Shown here in pieces: positions 48,701 to 59,245 of a stretch of 64,000 nt of DNA (the first letter of the stretch is position 1; each line of letters starts with the position of its first letter). Source of the DNA: Ligula intestinalis. Its lineage: Eukaryota > Platyhelminthes > Cestoda > Diphyllobothriidea > Diphyllobothriidae. The stretch is taken from assembly GCA_036362985.1 (NCBI GenBank), contig JAYGXS010000003.1, positions 63,710,154-63,774,153 on the forward strand, written 5' to 3'. The notes beneath the pieces were generated by a model. It saw nothing but the letters and a program-made list of their open reading frames with translations. It did no database searches and was not told where the DNA came from. A program made the position numbers and the translations under genes.

Positions 48701-51700
48701 TCTCGTGGCTCAATTGTAAGGACGTTAGAATGTGATCAATAGGTCTCGAGTTCGCGGCTCGGGTAATGCACCATTTGGGTCTGGGTATGGCTGGCTGACG
48801 ACGGTTAATAATCCAGAAACGGCCATTCAAGTCTCCCTTGTGTTTGCGAACAATGCTATTTGCCTTTGCTGCTAGGTGTTATGCCTGCTGTCAGGGCCCG
48901 AGAAATGAGGCCCAAGTCAAAGCCTGATGGAGATAAGTGAGTTGCGCTAGAGGTCGGTGAACGTTCATCAACGAAGAAATGAGCGTCCTCGCTTGCGACG
49001 GTCAGACTTTCGTATCCTGTGTGCTGCATAGGTGCAAGGTGTCCTCTGCGGCGATCCACCTCATGGCTGCACGATTACTAACGGTTCGTTGATGCAGTTG
49101 GATGTAGCTGTTGTGTGACAATAAGTTGTCGAAGGTAAACTGACACGCATACACCGCCGGGAAATGTCACCTCTACAGGGATCATATAGGCGGCAATATT
49201 CAGTCAGCCTAAAGGAAGCACTAGTAAGCAATACACCAATGGCCATCTATCGAATTACGTTCTGGGCGATAGTAACAGAAACCTCCTGAGCTGTCAGTTG
49301 CCACATGCGTCAATTTGCATATAACGACTGACAGCAGTGGCAGAGTGTGTAGCAGGTTAGAACACGTTCAGGGAGTGTACCGGCAACAAGAAACTACTAA
49401 CGGCAGGTTGTGTAACAGTGAGTTAATGCACGAGGTAGAGAATGAGTATCCTGAGACCAGCACACGGTCGAATCACAAAGAACAAGCAATAAAAACTCAA
49501 AAATGCGATAAAGACCTGCTGTGACAGTACGACCACCTAAACAAAATAATCTCGAATTCATGCGTAAAAGTCTCGTGAAATGTTCTGTTAACCAACCCAG
49601 GACTCGAATCTAGGATGTGCATGCGGTACAGCGTGGGGTTATAACTGGCTGATAAGGGGCCACTCCAGTGCACTTGTCTTTGTCGATAAGCACTTCCCAA
49701 CTATAGTGATTACTAGTCGGCATGCGAATACCTGCATGGAATGCTCATTTCCAGTATGCAACCATGATAGACCGCGGTGCACACAACTCCCACCTGTCTG
49801 AGTGCTGTTTACTGCTTTTAAGTTTACCCAGAAATACATCACTAGCTTGGAGTGGATCGGTCTAAGCTAAGGTTTGCAGGCGCAGACCAAACTTTGATAT
49901 GTATATTTAACTCGGAACCACAGCGAGATAACCGCGGAATGTTCACTTAACCGCCAACAGGCAGGTAGTAGTGAGTATTGGGGTTGCATGGTACGCCGTA
50001 CTGGCATTAGGGTGTATCACGCCATCTCAAGATGAGTTACGTTTGTTTGGACATTAGCTGAGCAGCAATACCAAGACATAAAACGCTAACGCCTAATTTG
50101 TGCGAAATCGAGCAAACGTACCATGTACTACCAAGGTTCAGATAGCAGGACAGACTGAAAGTACCTGGAAGTGGACGCGGGTGTAGTGGCCGACAAAGAT
50201 AAGCAGCCCTTCGACGTGTTCCACACACACATGATCTCGTCCATACTCTGACTGCATCAGGTGGCTTGGATCTCATCCAAATGAGAATGCCATAAGAACC
50301 GCATCAAGAACAAACCATTTCGGACTCATCCTCGATACCGCCATTTGGCAACCTTCAAATCCTCCCATGGTAGCGCACCGGGAGAAATTCGAACGCGTCA
50401 GATTAAATATACTGAAGAAGGCGTTACACTGGCGTGAGGGGCAAGTCGTTTCTCTCTCTCTCTCTCTCCCGTCCCTCCCAGTTTGTCCGAGGTAAGCCGA
50501 GAGGGGAAGGCGATTGACTGCAGTGGAGAACAAAGCGAAACAACCATTTAATGCGTCGTGGCACGCACGACGTAGTCCTCAATTCCTGTACCCGTTTACA
50601 CCAGAGAACCTTCTTTCCAATTAAGCGAGATGTGCATGCTTTTACCTGTGACCCTTCTGCCGCCATACTGGCACTGGCAGCGTGGATTGCATGTTTGTTG
50701 CAGGAGTAACGCATAGGCTGTTACGCGCTTGTCGTGTACGCGCGTATTGTGGAGTGTTTTTGTGTGTAGCCTTGGGTGTGTGTGTGTGTCTTTGTACAGG
50801 TAGAGCGAGATTTTGTAATGGGTTCCAGACCGTCATATTATAGTGTCGATTTTCATAGGGAAGTGTATGGCCAAATAAGTCAACTTAATTACTAGAGGCA
50901 GTGTGAACAAGTGAGGTGGAAATGCATCTTGGCGCTCCTGGCACGGGGATCATCTTCGTCGCATTATAGTGGATTTGCAAGCAAGGCGATTTATCATTGC
51001 GACTACAATCTATACAGTTTGCAGTCCATGATAGGACGATGGAAATTAGAGTTTGAGCTTTATAGAAATGTCCTAACTGATTATGATAATTCCCTTTGAG
51101 AAGAAGCCTAGGCCATCGCTGTGACCAGAACTATATTCACCAGACGTTTTGAAATCTTTCGCAGACCCATCGTCAGAGAAGGCATCAGAAAAAGGTAATT
51201 TATACACAGGGGAGTTGCAGTGTTTATAGGATGCAGCCGATATGCTACTGCATACCCATGACAATAATGGGCTAGTTGCCAGCTTGTGCGCTAATTGCTT
51301 GATGGTCAACGCGCAGGTCGTGACTGGCTGAACTTTTAACATCGGTGTTGGACTTGGGCGGTATGATTAATCAGCCATCTGGCGCCGTGGCGCTGACACT
51401 AGAAGACGCGTTCGCCTGTGCGTTCTGTCACCGGCGAATTACTTTGGCCAAATTGAGCCTCGACATCGAATAGGAGTTGAACAGACCATTGCGCTTAGGG
51501 CCCCGTAAATCGTGGCTCACACGATTGTCACCTCTCGTGAGAATTTCCACCATAGCAAATTTGAATGTGTGGCCGGGTCTAGTCCAATGAGCCGCAGCTT
51601 GAGAATTTTTACTTTTTTTCTCCACACTGTTGCTGCGTGTTTGGCAATTCGTGTCTTGAAAGGTCTTCCAGTTTCTCCGACGTAGTTGCTTTGTCTGCAA

Positions 51701-54700
51701 CTGCACCAGATCCTAAAGACGACTCCAGATGTTTCTTGCCGTGGCAGTGGTGGATCTTTTGTTTTCATTATCTGACGCCTTATGGTTGTCTTCGGCCTGT
51801 GTGCGACCCTAAGTCCAAGTAGTTCCAGAAGGCGACCGACGGTTCCCGAGACGTTTTTGATGTAAGGCATCACTCGCCAAATTTTGGGTTCGGTGCGACT
51901 TGGCCATCTCGTTTACGGAAGCACCCATTGACGAAGTTGTGCAGGTAGCCATTTTCTCTGAACATTCATCGAAGGTATTGCGCCTCGGCAACTTTATTTT
52001 CTGGTTCGTTGCCGTGTGTCTCGACAGGCCGATAGAGCGTCCTTATGCAACAGCGTTTGTGGCTGATTGAGCGGTTGCTGTTGTAATTCAGTACTTGCAT
52101 CATGTTTGCCGCTTTCCTTAAAACTTTGGTCTTTAGACCATCGTAATCTTGGCGACAGATTAGGACATTAGGTATGAGAATTAGCCGTTTCTGCTACAGT
52201 CTATGATGATGGGTTCATGAAGGATCCCGAAACGTCAGGCGAATAGAGTCCCCCCCAGCTATCGCATCTACTTCTTTCAGTTACTGCCCGGAACGCGGAT
52301 TTTTGCCTGTACCGATGATAGTCTTTGTTCTGTTATTTTTTGGAGATTATATGAATATTTATCCCGTCGACATTCCTCTGCGCCTGCAGGTTTTCACGGA
52401 GAACGACCAGTTCTCGGATGGGTAGTTGTGAATGTGGCCACGATAGTGTAGTTAGTCCGCGACACTTGAGTCTGTTCTTTCCTTCGTTGGCCTTAGTCTT
52501 TACGACCATGCAGTAGGCCCATTTCTTTCCAAGAGGGGAGGGCGGGGGCAATGCGATGGTGTCGGCCATCATAGTTTGTATGTTGTTTCAACTGTGTGTT
52601 TTGGGTTTATATGCCACAGCTGACTTTCTGATGTCTTGAAGATCCGTCATGAATTTTTTTTAACAATTGAATAGACTTTTTACTCCTGTTGGTTGAGAGA
52701 CCTTCGCTCCATTACATTTATTTGTCGGCCTCTTCCCGCGGTTCCTGCTTATTAAATTGACTTCTGCAGTGTCAGTGCGCCTTTGCTTATGCCCTTTATT
52801 AGTGCGCGCGGCTTCGGTGCAATAGTACTAAAAATCGTCATTTGTGTAGTCAACCCCACAGCGCTAAGGCTTGGACGTTACCCGTAGCAGTACTGTCGTG
52901 GTAGTAGTACTTCTGGCTTCCGAAACGTACTATATCTCACCCTTACTCAGAAGTCTTTCGCCGAACAAGTGCTTAATTGTCGGAGCACTTACCTATCCTG
53001 TATGATGTTCACTTGCAAAATCCTACACTCGTATTCTTGCTATATATATCTTCTGCGGTATCGGCATCACTCCACCTACAGTGCAATTTTTGACAGCCTT
53101 TCATCACAACTAATATGCTTTTTGTGTACACACCCTCTCCAATTCTAACCCTTCTCTGTGAACATTTTAGGCTCCATCTCAGAACACAATCAAACTTCCA
53201 GTCCCAAACCCTATTTCAAGGAAAATACTAGTCGTGTCGCACCTGGAAGCTTGGCGGCCGCCACGGTCGACTCACGCAAGGCCGCCGTCCTTCAGGGTGT
53301 AATGGGCGAAACTGGTTCTCGTAGTGTTGTTGTCGCCGTAGACAAGGTCTTCTCCGGCTCTATTCGTCTCGATGGCGATGCCATTGTGGATTTTGTGAAA
53401 GCGCTATGCCAGGTCAGTGCGTGTGTGTTTTTAGAACGCATAGTAAGCAAAAAGGTGGCGGGACCAATCGCGTATTTTCTGTTTTTCTCTCCATTTCTCT
53501 ATGCTATCGCGCTAAAAATGGTGATCTTAGGGCGATTGCTCCCGATCGCCTTGAGAGGTTTTGTTTATAAATGTCTTGTCGAAAACCTGTTGGTTAAGTA
53601 GAAGGCAACTGTGTGCACAGCGGCCGATTCGACCCACCGACATTCCATTTCTTGTTCGTAAGCCCCCCTGTGTTAACGGTCGTGACTCAGCCGTGACTTC
53701 GGCATTTCAATCTTTTGCTTCTCCTTTTTTATCGCGCGAATGCTAGTAATCGGCTGGTGTCGTGAAGTTTGTATCGCGGTCTGTACGTGGACAGTTGGCT
53801 CCCTGTAGATCCTTAATCCTTAGGTGGGTGTTTTCGCCTATGAACGTATGTTGGGTTGGTGTTCCAAAGGTTTATCTTCAAGCGCCGCTGGCCTTGGGTA
53901 CCATAAACTTGTTGGCTCGAGAAATAGCTCTCTGTCAGAGTGAACTGTCACCTGAGCTGTGGTTCGAGGACTGCTGTTGTTTCTGGTTGGCAAGTTAATG
54001 TTAGAAATTGAGGAACATGCGGTCCATAACCATGATAAACCTCACTCACATTCAGGAATTACTCTTCCGGCATTACTTGTCCTCGACAAGGTCAATTGAA
54101 TCGTTCGAGCCACATATTTGTGATCAACAAAAAGCTCTGCTGGGTCAGGGGTCGCTGGTTCTTTAGTTCAGTGTGTGGTCGTCTCCACCTACTCACTCTT
54201 CCGTAACCGGCACCCATTATGATGCTTTTCAAAACTGCTGAAATCATTCGCTAAAATCGCCGAAACAGCAACTTTTTTCTACCACTGAAAGTGCAGCAAA
54301 GACCCTAGTTTGCTCCAAGGACATCCAATTTATTATGCTGTTCCTGAGTTCAATCTTCACATTTATTATTCCTCTCAAAACGTATTCATCCAATCAGTCA
54401 ATTTCCTTAGACCCGTTGTCCTTTTTGCACAGTCCCCCAACTATTTGCGCACGCAAATGCGAAAGACTTCTTGTCTGGTGGTACTGCTTGTGGTAGCATT
54501 CTGCCCTTAAGTAGGCATGCTGTTTACACGACGACAACGCTAGCGTCCAGTTACGCTTACTTCTCGCTATTTGGTGACTGAATTTGTTGCAGACTGTGAC
54601 AGCAGCGTTGTCCTATTTTGTCCTATATCGCCTACTGTCCATATGCGTGTTAGTCAGGGAAAACTGTTCTGTAAACGCATTCATGTGTGTTGCTAGGCGA

Positions 54701-56593
54701 CTGTCGTACAGACGGACAAAAGCATGTCGCAGAGAAGGGAAAGCCTTTGGGCGTGGTGTTCCTACCCTAAATCGCTAGCTTTTGTACAATTGACTAAAAT
54801 ATCGATGCATAAATTCTCGTTTTCCGAATATGAGGCCTATTTTGGAAATCTGAAATTGTTTAATAAATTGCATACACATCTTCTGCAGCCTCGACTCAGA
54901 CAGTAATAAAAACTTGACATGTTACATCCTCGTCTGGGATGAGGTATTTATTTGAAGGAGATTTTGGCAGAATTGAATATTTTATTTGTGGAAATCTCGG
55001 TGAGCCAATCTTTTCAAGACTGAGGCAAATAAATGGATAAATTATTTTTTTGCCCTCAAAAACTTTTGTTCGGATTTTGAACCGCCGGTAAGGCAAACAC
55101 ATATTCTCCCAGACTCGAGGCTTAATTGAAGGTCCGAAAATTCACATTTATTGACCTGCACTAGGCATTATTTATGGCAGTTCTCACGCATGTCAGATGC
55201 GAGTCTCTATGCAAAACGCATTAGGCGAGGGCATGCCACCCACTGCACCTATACCTCCAGTCGCTTTGCTGCTGTCGGCCCCTGCAAGAAGGCAGAGCGA
55301 TGACCCAGCTCAGACCCGAGACAGGTAGGGCAAATCATCTCCATGTGCCTGTTTTTAGCACATTTAAAGTACCTACTGCGCCTCCACAATGTTGCCAAAG
55401 CTGTGTTTGTATGCACGGTTTATGATGCAATTTGGGAGTTTTTGAAAAGGGTCGTCTTAAATTTCTGCCCTCAGTGTACTTAAAATCCCAAATGAACTCA
55501 AATTCCCGGACTGTTAGGTTGTTCTTCCATTTTTCCTCCTCCTCCGTGCTTCCCTAAATGTGCTGGGTTTTTTTAATCATGGCCTGTTCTAGGTGTCTCT
55601 GGAAGAACTGGCTCTGCCTCATCCGCGCACATTCAGTCTTCAAAAAGTGGTGGAAATTTCCTACTACAATATGGGCCGAATCCGACTGCAGTGGTCTCGC
55701 GTCTGGGAGCACATTGGTCAACATTTTACTACCGCCGGACGGTCCTCCAACGAGGACGTGGCCGTTTTCGCTGTCGACTCCCTCCGCCAGCTGTCTGTCA
55801 AGCTGATTGAGAAGGGTGAACTGCCGAATTTCCACTTTCAGAAGGAGTTCCTTCGGTAATTTCTCGTCTATTCGTTTGTGCCTTTAACGTGCCGCAACCC
55901 CCCCCTATTAGCACAGTCTCTATTTCCCAGTCCGCTTTCTAGTTTTTCCCCTATTTGCTGGATGGACCAAATGTTGTTCGGGAACTCGTGACAGTCTTTT
56001 ATCACATCCCCTTTCTACGTTACTACCCCCTGACTGCCGTCTTGTCCACATCCTTCCTCGGTGACATCTAGCATTCCAACACAGTTAGAATATGAATGCC
56101 TTTTTCTAAATGCCAACTAGTAAATGAGTAGCTTCTGGAGCTAGCGTTATATTTAAGAAACATCACAGGCAACATCTATCAGTTGTCCCCATTAGAATTC
56201 GTTCCACGCTTCTCCATTTGGCGGAATCATATGCGCTCTTTTATTCCTCCCCTACCAGCCAGTTTTAATTTTTTAATGTATCCAGCCTGCTGGTCTTTAC
56301 TAAAAGGTCAAAACTGCCATCTTTATCTTGTTCTTAGGCCCTTCCTGAGTATCCTGGACGATATAAATACAGTTAGCCCCAACATACAGGACATGGTTGT
56401 GCGCTGCGTAGCCCAACTAATCCAATCCCAGTGGGCAAACATCCGTTCCGGATGGGCGAATATCTTCCTTGTGCTCAATTTGGCGGCCTCTTCCACGGAA
56501 TCTGGTGTCGTGGAATTGGCCTTTGATTCGTGCAATTTCATCATCAATACAGTCTTTCCCAACAACTTTTACCTCCTGGTGGACTCCTTCCCG
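36700..56593 (+). CDS. ARFGEF1: BIG/Sec71-type brefeldin A-inhibited ARF guanine-nucleotide exchange factor (3' partial)
   Basis: Eleven exons chained by splice sites and phase give 4743 nt (1581 codons); the C-terminus is beyond the window. Family knowledge: BIG proteins load GTP on ARF1/ARF3 at the trans-Golgi and recycling endosomes through a Sec7 domain. Domains seen: DCB (about residues 15-240, [28 protein letters not shown]), a long low-complexity linker (about 250-540), HUS (about 577-745, with the HUS box [13 protein letters not shown]), Sec7 (about 840-1030, with [18 protein letters not shown] carrying the glutamate finger and [20 protein letters not shown]), then HDS1 and part of HDS2. 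The Sec7 core has the Y-S-x-x-M pattern typical of brefeldin-sensitive members. One ancestral gene would correspond to vertebrate ARFGEF1 and ARFGEF2, so the number in the symbol is arbitrary. The first intron is 39 bp, and intron 5 appears to be GC-AG. Confidence 0.95.
36757..37248 (+). CDS. ARFGEF1: ARFGEF exon 2 (DCB domain)
   Basis: 492 nt, phase 0 to 0. It encodes [34 protein letters not shown] and [10 protein letters not shown], the start of the dimerisation/cyclophilin-binding domain. Donor gtaata; intron 37249-37359. Confidence 0.93.
37360..39328 (+). CDS. ARFGEF1: ARFGEF exon 3 (end of DCB, repeat linker, HUS domain)
   Basis: 1969 nt, phase 0 to 1. It begins [20 protein letters not shown] and [11 protein letters not shown] (DCB), continues with a hydrophilic linker of about 290 residues holding two tandem duplications, then the HUS domain ([40 protein letters not shown]). 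Donor gtatgt after SSVG. Confidence 0.93.
37609..37998 (+). repeat. Coding tandem duplication, 2 x 195 bp (ARFGEF linker)
   Basis: Units 37609-37803 and 37804-37998, in frame, 65 residues each. Both contain THxSGxxQDxKPT, EKSAS and [12 protein letters not shown]. Confidence 0.9.
38197..38400 (+). repeat. Coding tandem duplication, 2 x 102 bp (ARFGEF linker)
   Basis: Units 38197-38298 and 38299-38400, in frame, 34 residues each. Both contain [10 protein letters not shown] and [13 protein letters not shown] with few differences. Confidence 0.92.
40003..40312 (+). CDS. ARFGEF1: ARFGEF exon 4 (start of Sec7 domain)
   Basis: 310 nt, phase 1 to 2, acceptor cctgtag. It encodes [39 protein letters not shown] and [20 protein letters not shown], the first helices of Sec7. 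Donor gttagt. Confidence 0.93.
41256..41463 (+). CDS. ARFGEF1: ARFGEF exon 5 (Sec7 catalytic core)
   Basis: 208 nt, phase 2 to 0. It encodes [18 protein letters not shown] (glutamate finger in GEAQ) and [20 protein letters not shown]. To stay in frame with exon 6 it must end at AAG followed by gcaaggc, a GC donor. Confidence 0.93.
41464..44139. other. ARFGEF intron 5 (GC donor), otherwise unrecognised
   Basis: 2.7 kb with a G-run at 43051-43060. No element was identified. Confidence 0.7.
44140..44439 (+). CDS. ARFGEF1: ARFGEF exon 6 (end of Sec7)
   Basis: 300 nt, phase 0 to 0, acceptor tttcccag. It encodes [20 protein letters not shown], then IYDEIA, a Gly/Ser/Thr-rich insert, and [15 protein letters not shown]. 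Donor gtaagt. Confidence 0.94.
44825..44935 (+). CDS. ARFGEF1: ARFGEF exon 7
   Basis: 111 nt, phase 0 to 0. It encodes [20 protein letters not shown], the highly conserved start of the HDS1 region, ending VGLQ before donor gtaagc. Confidence 0.94.
46063..46122 (-). ncRNA. Type I hammerhead ribozyme (PLE-4 left arm)
   Basis: Mirror copy of the motif at 46685-46744, identical in the core, helices I and III and cleavage site, on the minus strand. Confidence 0.66.
46685..46744 (+). ncRNA. Type I hammerhead ribozyme (PLE-4 right arm)
   Basis: Helix I: GTAA (46689-46692) with TTAC (46731-46734), extended by GGTT/AACC beyond an internal loop. Core CTGAGGA (46693-46699) fits CUGANGA, and GAA precedes A15.1 at 46711. 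Helix III ATTTAT/ATAAAT (46711-46716 and 46724-46729) has a 7-nt loop. The cleavage site UC ends at 46730. Helix II is only a G-C closing pair, the weak point of the model. Confidence 0.68.
46956..47529 (+). CDS. ARFGEF1: ARFGEF exon 8
   Basis: 574 nt, phase 0 to 1, acceptor tttttcag. It encodes [20 protein letters not shown] and [13 protein letters not shown], then about 60 residues rich in Ala, Gly, Ser and Thr, absent from typical family members. It continues with [19 protein letters not shown] and RCISQLE. Donor gtcagt. Confidence 0.93.
48695..48860 (+). repeat. tRNA-derived SINE, diverged
   Basis: A tRNA-like head (CTCGTGGCTCAATTGTAAGG; box-B-like GTCTCGAGTTCGCGGCTC) is followed by the shared body GGCTGGCTGACGACGGTTAA and AGAAACGGCCATTCAAGTCT. 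It lies in ARFGEF intron 8. Confidence 0.7.
51143..51176 (-). ncRNA. Hammerhead-like motif (PLE-2 G, minus)
   Basis: CTGACGA, a poorly paired helix II region, AAAACGTC (G12 lost), then TGG. Probably inactive. Confidence 0.45.
52203..52236 (+). ncRNA. Hammerhead-like motif (PLE-2 G, plus)
   Basis: ATGATGA (C3 changed), GGGTTC/GATCCC helix II with one mismatch, GAAACGTC, then AGG. Confidence 0.42.
53171..53412 (+). CDS. ARFGEF1: ARFGEF exon 9
   Basis: 242 nt, phase 1 to 0, acceptor attttag. It encodes [20 protein letters not shown] and [10 protein letters not shown], a diagnostic BIG-family block. Donor gtcagt. It follows a 5.6-kb intron. Confidence 0.94.
55593..55855 (+). CDS. ARFGEF1: ARFGEF exon 10
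   Basis: 263 nt, phase 0 to 2, acceptor gttctag. It encodes [40 protein letters not shown] and FQKEFLR (HDS2 region). Donor gtaatt. Confidence 0.95.
56338..56593 (+). CDS. ARFGEF1: ARFGEF exon 11 (last exon in window)
   Basis: 256 nt, phase 2 to 0, acceptor ttcttag. It encodes [40 protein letters not shown] and VVELAF. Donor gttagt. I found no further exon up to 64000, so the next intron is at least 7.4 kb and full of retroelements. Confidence 0.93.
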
Positions 56594-56760
56594 GTTAGTC
56601 GATTCTTCCCCATTTGTTTGTGCATATCCTACCTTCCCGTTCATATTTCCCTGCAAAATATCTACAAAATAACCGTCGCCAATAGAGGAGAATATACGAG
56701 TTCCAGGCAGCAGTTCCGAAGAAGAAGATGCGATCACTGGAACAAGGACTTTATTTTCCT

Positions 56761-56793
56761 GACGTTTCGGATTCCCTCGGGAATCCTTAGTCA
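56761..56793 (-). ncRNA. Hammerhead-like motif (short PLE, left)
   Basis: GGATTCC/GGAATCC helix II, GAAACGTC, AGG. The CUGANGA half is altered to ATGACTA, so cleavage is doubtful. Confidence 0.4.
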
Positions 56794-57116
56794 TAGGTAA
56801 TCGCAAACAGGTCCCGAGGGAATCCGAAGCGTCAGGAAAATAAAGTCCTTGTTCCAGTGATCGCATCTTCTTCTTCGGAACTGCTGCCTGGAACTCGTAT
56901 ATTCTCCTCTATTGGCAATCTCTTTGGGCGCGATGCGCTCAGGTCGGCTCGTCGGTGGGAAACTTTTGCCCTTCGAGAGTCATCTACTTATGCGCAGATC
57001 AGATTCCTGCACAGGTGTCTCGATAATTATGTGCTACCGAAATGTGTTTCTAAAAGACCTCCGGTTAATACAGACCCCTTATCTGCGCATGTCTCAGACC
57101 TGTTTACGATTACCTA

Positions 57117-57149
57117 TGACTAAGGATTCCCGAAGGAATCCGAAACGTC
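57117..57149 (+). ncRNA. Hammerhead-like motif (short PLE, right)
   Basis: Same variant core as at 56761-56793, with the helix II stem GGATTCC/GGAATCC intact and GAAACGTC at 57142-57149. Confidence 0.4.
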
Positions 57150-57378
57150 AGGAAAATAAATTCCTTGTTCCAGTGATCGCATCTTCTTCGAAAATAACCG
57201 TCATTTAACATCGATGTCTGAGAAGCAGCGTGCGATCTAGCACTGGTGCGCTTCCGAAACTACTACGACCCACATTCTGCAGTTGATGTGCTGGCGTTTT
57301 TTGTTCATTCTGTGGCCGAAATACCACATTCAGCAAAAAGAGATGTAATCGCTGGGAAAATAATCTTATCCGGCTGCA

Positions 57379-57409
57379 GTTTCGAAATCCCTTGCGGATG
57401 ATTCATCAG
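57379..57409 (-). ncRNA. Hammerhead-like motif (PLE-2 H, minus)
   Basis: CTGATGA, imperfect ATCC/GGAT helix II, GAAAC. The CGTC block is changed to TGCAG. Confidence 0.42.
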
Positions 57410-57679
57410 GGCCATTATCAGAAACGGAAAACGGGTATTCACGCACAGGGAATTGCGGTATTTATGGGATACAGTCACTATGATATTGCACACTTATGAC
57501 AATTAACGACTCCCCTATCGAAGATAATTGCTCGCTTGTGCTCCAATTACTTGATGACTGGCTTGCGGGCCGTGGCTTGCTGAACTTTCATCACACTTGA
57601 AGTTGGACGTGACGATTGCTCGGCCATCTGGTTCTGGCCTTTGCGTTAGGCGATGCGTTGGTTTATTTCTGCTAATCCT

Positions 57680-57712
57680 TCTGACGAAGGATCCGCGCTG
57701 ACGAGGAAACGT
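57680..57712 (+). ncRNA. Hammerhead-like motif (PLE-2 H, plus)
   Basis: CTGACGA, degraded helix II, GAAACGTC, then AAG pairing with the CTT just upstream of the core (helix I). Confidence 0.48.
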
Positions 57713-57815
57713 CAAGCAAATAAACTTTTGTCCCAGTGGTCACATCTTCTTCTCAATTACTTTCTGAGATTCGCATGTTTGCTTGCATTGACCATATTCG
57801 GTTGACAGATGGTAA

Positions 57816-59245
57816 AGGGAATCAGATGTGCCAGACTTCACAGTGCTACGTTTACTAACCTGATAAGTCGTATGTGGCGAGCAGTGGAAGCTATTGACAG
57901 TTCTTGATTCCATTATTTCCTTATATTCCCCAAGTGTTTGCCTAGCCTATGACGAGTTTTGTTTCATGCCAGTGCTAAGTTCAAGGGAATTATACCGACA
58001 GAGACTCAATTGGAGTAGCTGTAATCCCGGGTCCTCAAGATCCCATATTTTTATTAGTCTATTGTTTTGAGGCCAGCCAACTTTTAGTTTTCTAGCGTTA
58101 GTTCTTCCATGGGATTCAGTAAGGACCATCAGGAGAGCAGTCCTGTATTGTACAACCTCCACCCCTTTCACCTGAGAAACTCAAAATGACTGTAAGTGGG
58201 CCTATGTACAATGTTGGGCAAATCAGGGTTTACGCGCGACACGACACTGTTTAATCTTACCTCCTGTCTGAACCAATGTTCACACAATTTAACCAGGTGG
58301 GAGACATTCTGTGTATGCAACAATGGGCTACGACACACACACACATTCTGTGTATGCGTCGTCTGGATTTGTCTGCCAAAGCCAACTATTTCCCGGCAAT
58401 GACCGTTGCACTGAACACAGCCTCCTAGAGCTACAGCTACCAACTGGGTGTCTGATTGCGTTTGTGTCTGTTAAATAATATGAGAAGAGCGCTGTCTGCG
58501 TGCACAATTTGCTAAACGGAGCGTGTGCTGTCCAGAATGCAGGTCAGTGCGATGATGTGCTGCTTCTGCGAGCCTCCGGAATCTACCGGTTCCACCGTTT
58601 GGGGTTTCTTGAGTTTCAGTCTTAGCATAGGCGCTCTTCCTGCAATCATTCATTCATTCATTCATTTGAATTCGTGCCTTCCATGAGATGTCTCTTCCAC
58701 GTACACGATAATCCCAACTTCTTATGCGAAAATGGTTATTTTCAGCAGATGAGTTGTTAGTGTTAAAACGTTTTTTGAGGTGCCTGGCAAACTATTTCTT
58801 ATAACTTCAAATGTATGTTGTGGTAGGAGTTAGTTTGGAGTGCCGACGATGTTGTTGTTGGGGCGGAAACATCGTTGTGAGTGAAAAGTCTGGCTAAGAC
58901 AGGTCTATACCTGGAGCTGTGGTGAATTGAGAAGCTAAGACCGAGCTAGGCAGGACCAGCCTGCGTGCTTTCAGGTTTCCTAGCTGCAACAGCTAACGCT
59001 TTAACGAAGATGCCTCGCGTTTGGGCCACTGACTTTGCGGGCGTATACGAATTGATGTGGTCTGTGTGTTGTTATTACATCCAGTTTGGTGGACTCAGAT
59101 CACGCATTCCTTAAACTCGGTTCTGTCTGCGTAGTAGTGGTACGATATCCCACAGGGGTGTGATCTTTGAATAAACTGTCGCGGACAATCACTTCCATCA
59201 GTGCTGGATGTTTAAGGCCAGGAGTTCATTGGTCCATTTTCTGAC
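57816..59245. other. ARFGEF intron stretch, no recognised feature
   Basis: Contains a short CA run near 58335 and a CATT run at about 58648-58670. Nothing else was recognised. Confidence 0.65.

Larger units (their letters stand above)
51100..52330 (-). mobile_element. PLE-2 copy G, decayed, with inverted terminal piece
   Basis: From about 52100 down to 51430 the minus strand encodes the RT end ([12 protein letters not shown]), a linker ([20 protein letters not shown]), and GIY-YIG ([20 protein letters not shown]), broken by stops and a frameshift near 51600. Its UTR and a hammerhead core follow (51143-51176). A plus-strand terminal piece with another core (52203-52236) lies on the other side. 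It sits in ARFGEF intron 8, opposite to the gene. Confidence 0.85.
47530..53170. other. ARFGEF intron 8
   Basis: 5.6-kb intron holding the SINE at 48.7 kb, short GT and TC simple repeats (about 48450, 50450, 50780) and a PLE-2 copy at 51.1-52.3 kb. A box-B-like tRNA remnant may lie near 49600 (minus). Confidence 0.75.
56666..57202. mobile_element. Short non-autonomous PLE derivative with 12-bp target duplication
   Basis: The target duplication AAAATAACCGTC occurs at 56666-56677 and 57191-57202, and the element itself is 56678-57190 (513 bp). It starts with a 105-bp inverted repeat (56678-56782 against 56812-56916, one mismatch, 29-bp spacer). It then has a short frame with RWETFALRESSTYAQIRFLH, like the N-terminal part of PLE ORFs, and ends with a hammerhead-like block at 57117-57149. 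It lies in the ARFGEF intron after exon 11. Confidence 0.88.
57320..57815. mobile_element. PLE-2 terminal fragments, inverted pair H
   Basis: A minus-oriented 3'-UTR and terminal piece (57320 to about 57650) is followed by a plus-oriented terminal piece (57655 to about 57815, ending TTTGCTTGCATTGACC). There is no coding region. The layout is the same as at 250-590. Confidence 0.78.

Noticed and set aside
49560..49660. Minus-strand SINE based on GATTCGAGTCCTGGG
   Set aside because: Only a box-B-like block is visible; box A and body do not match the other SINE copies, so it was not listed separately.
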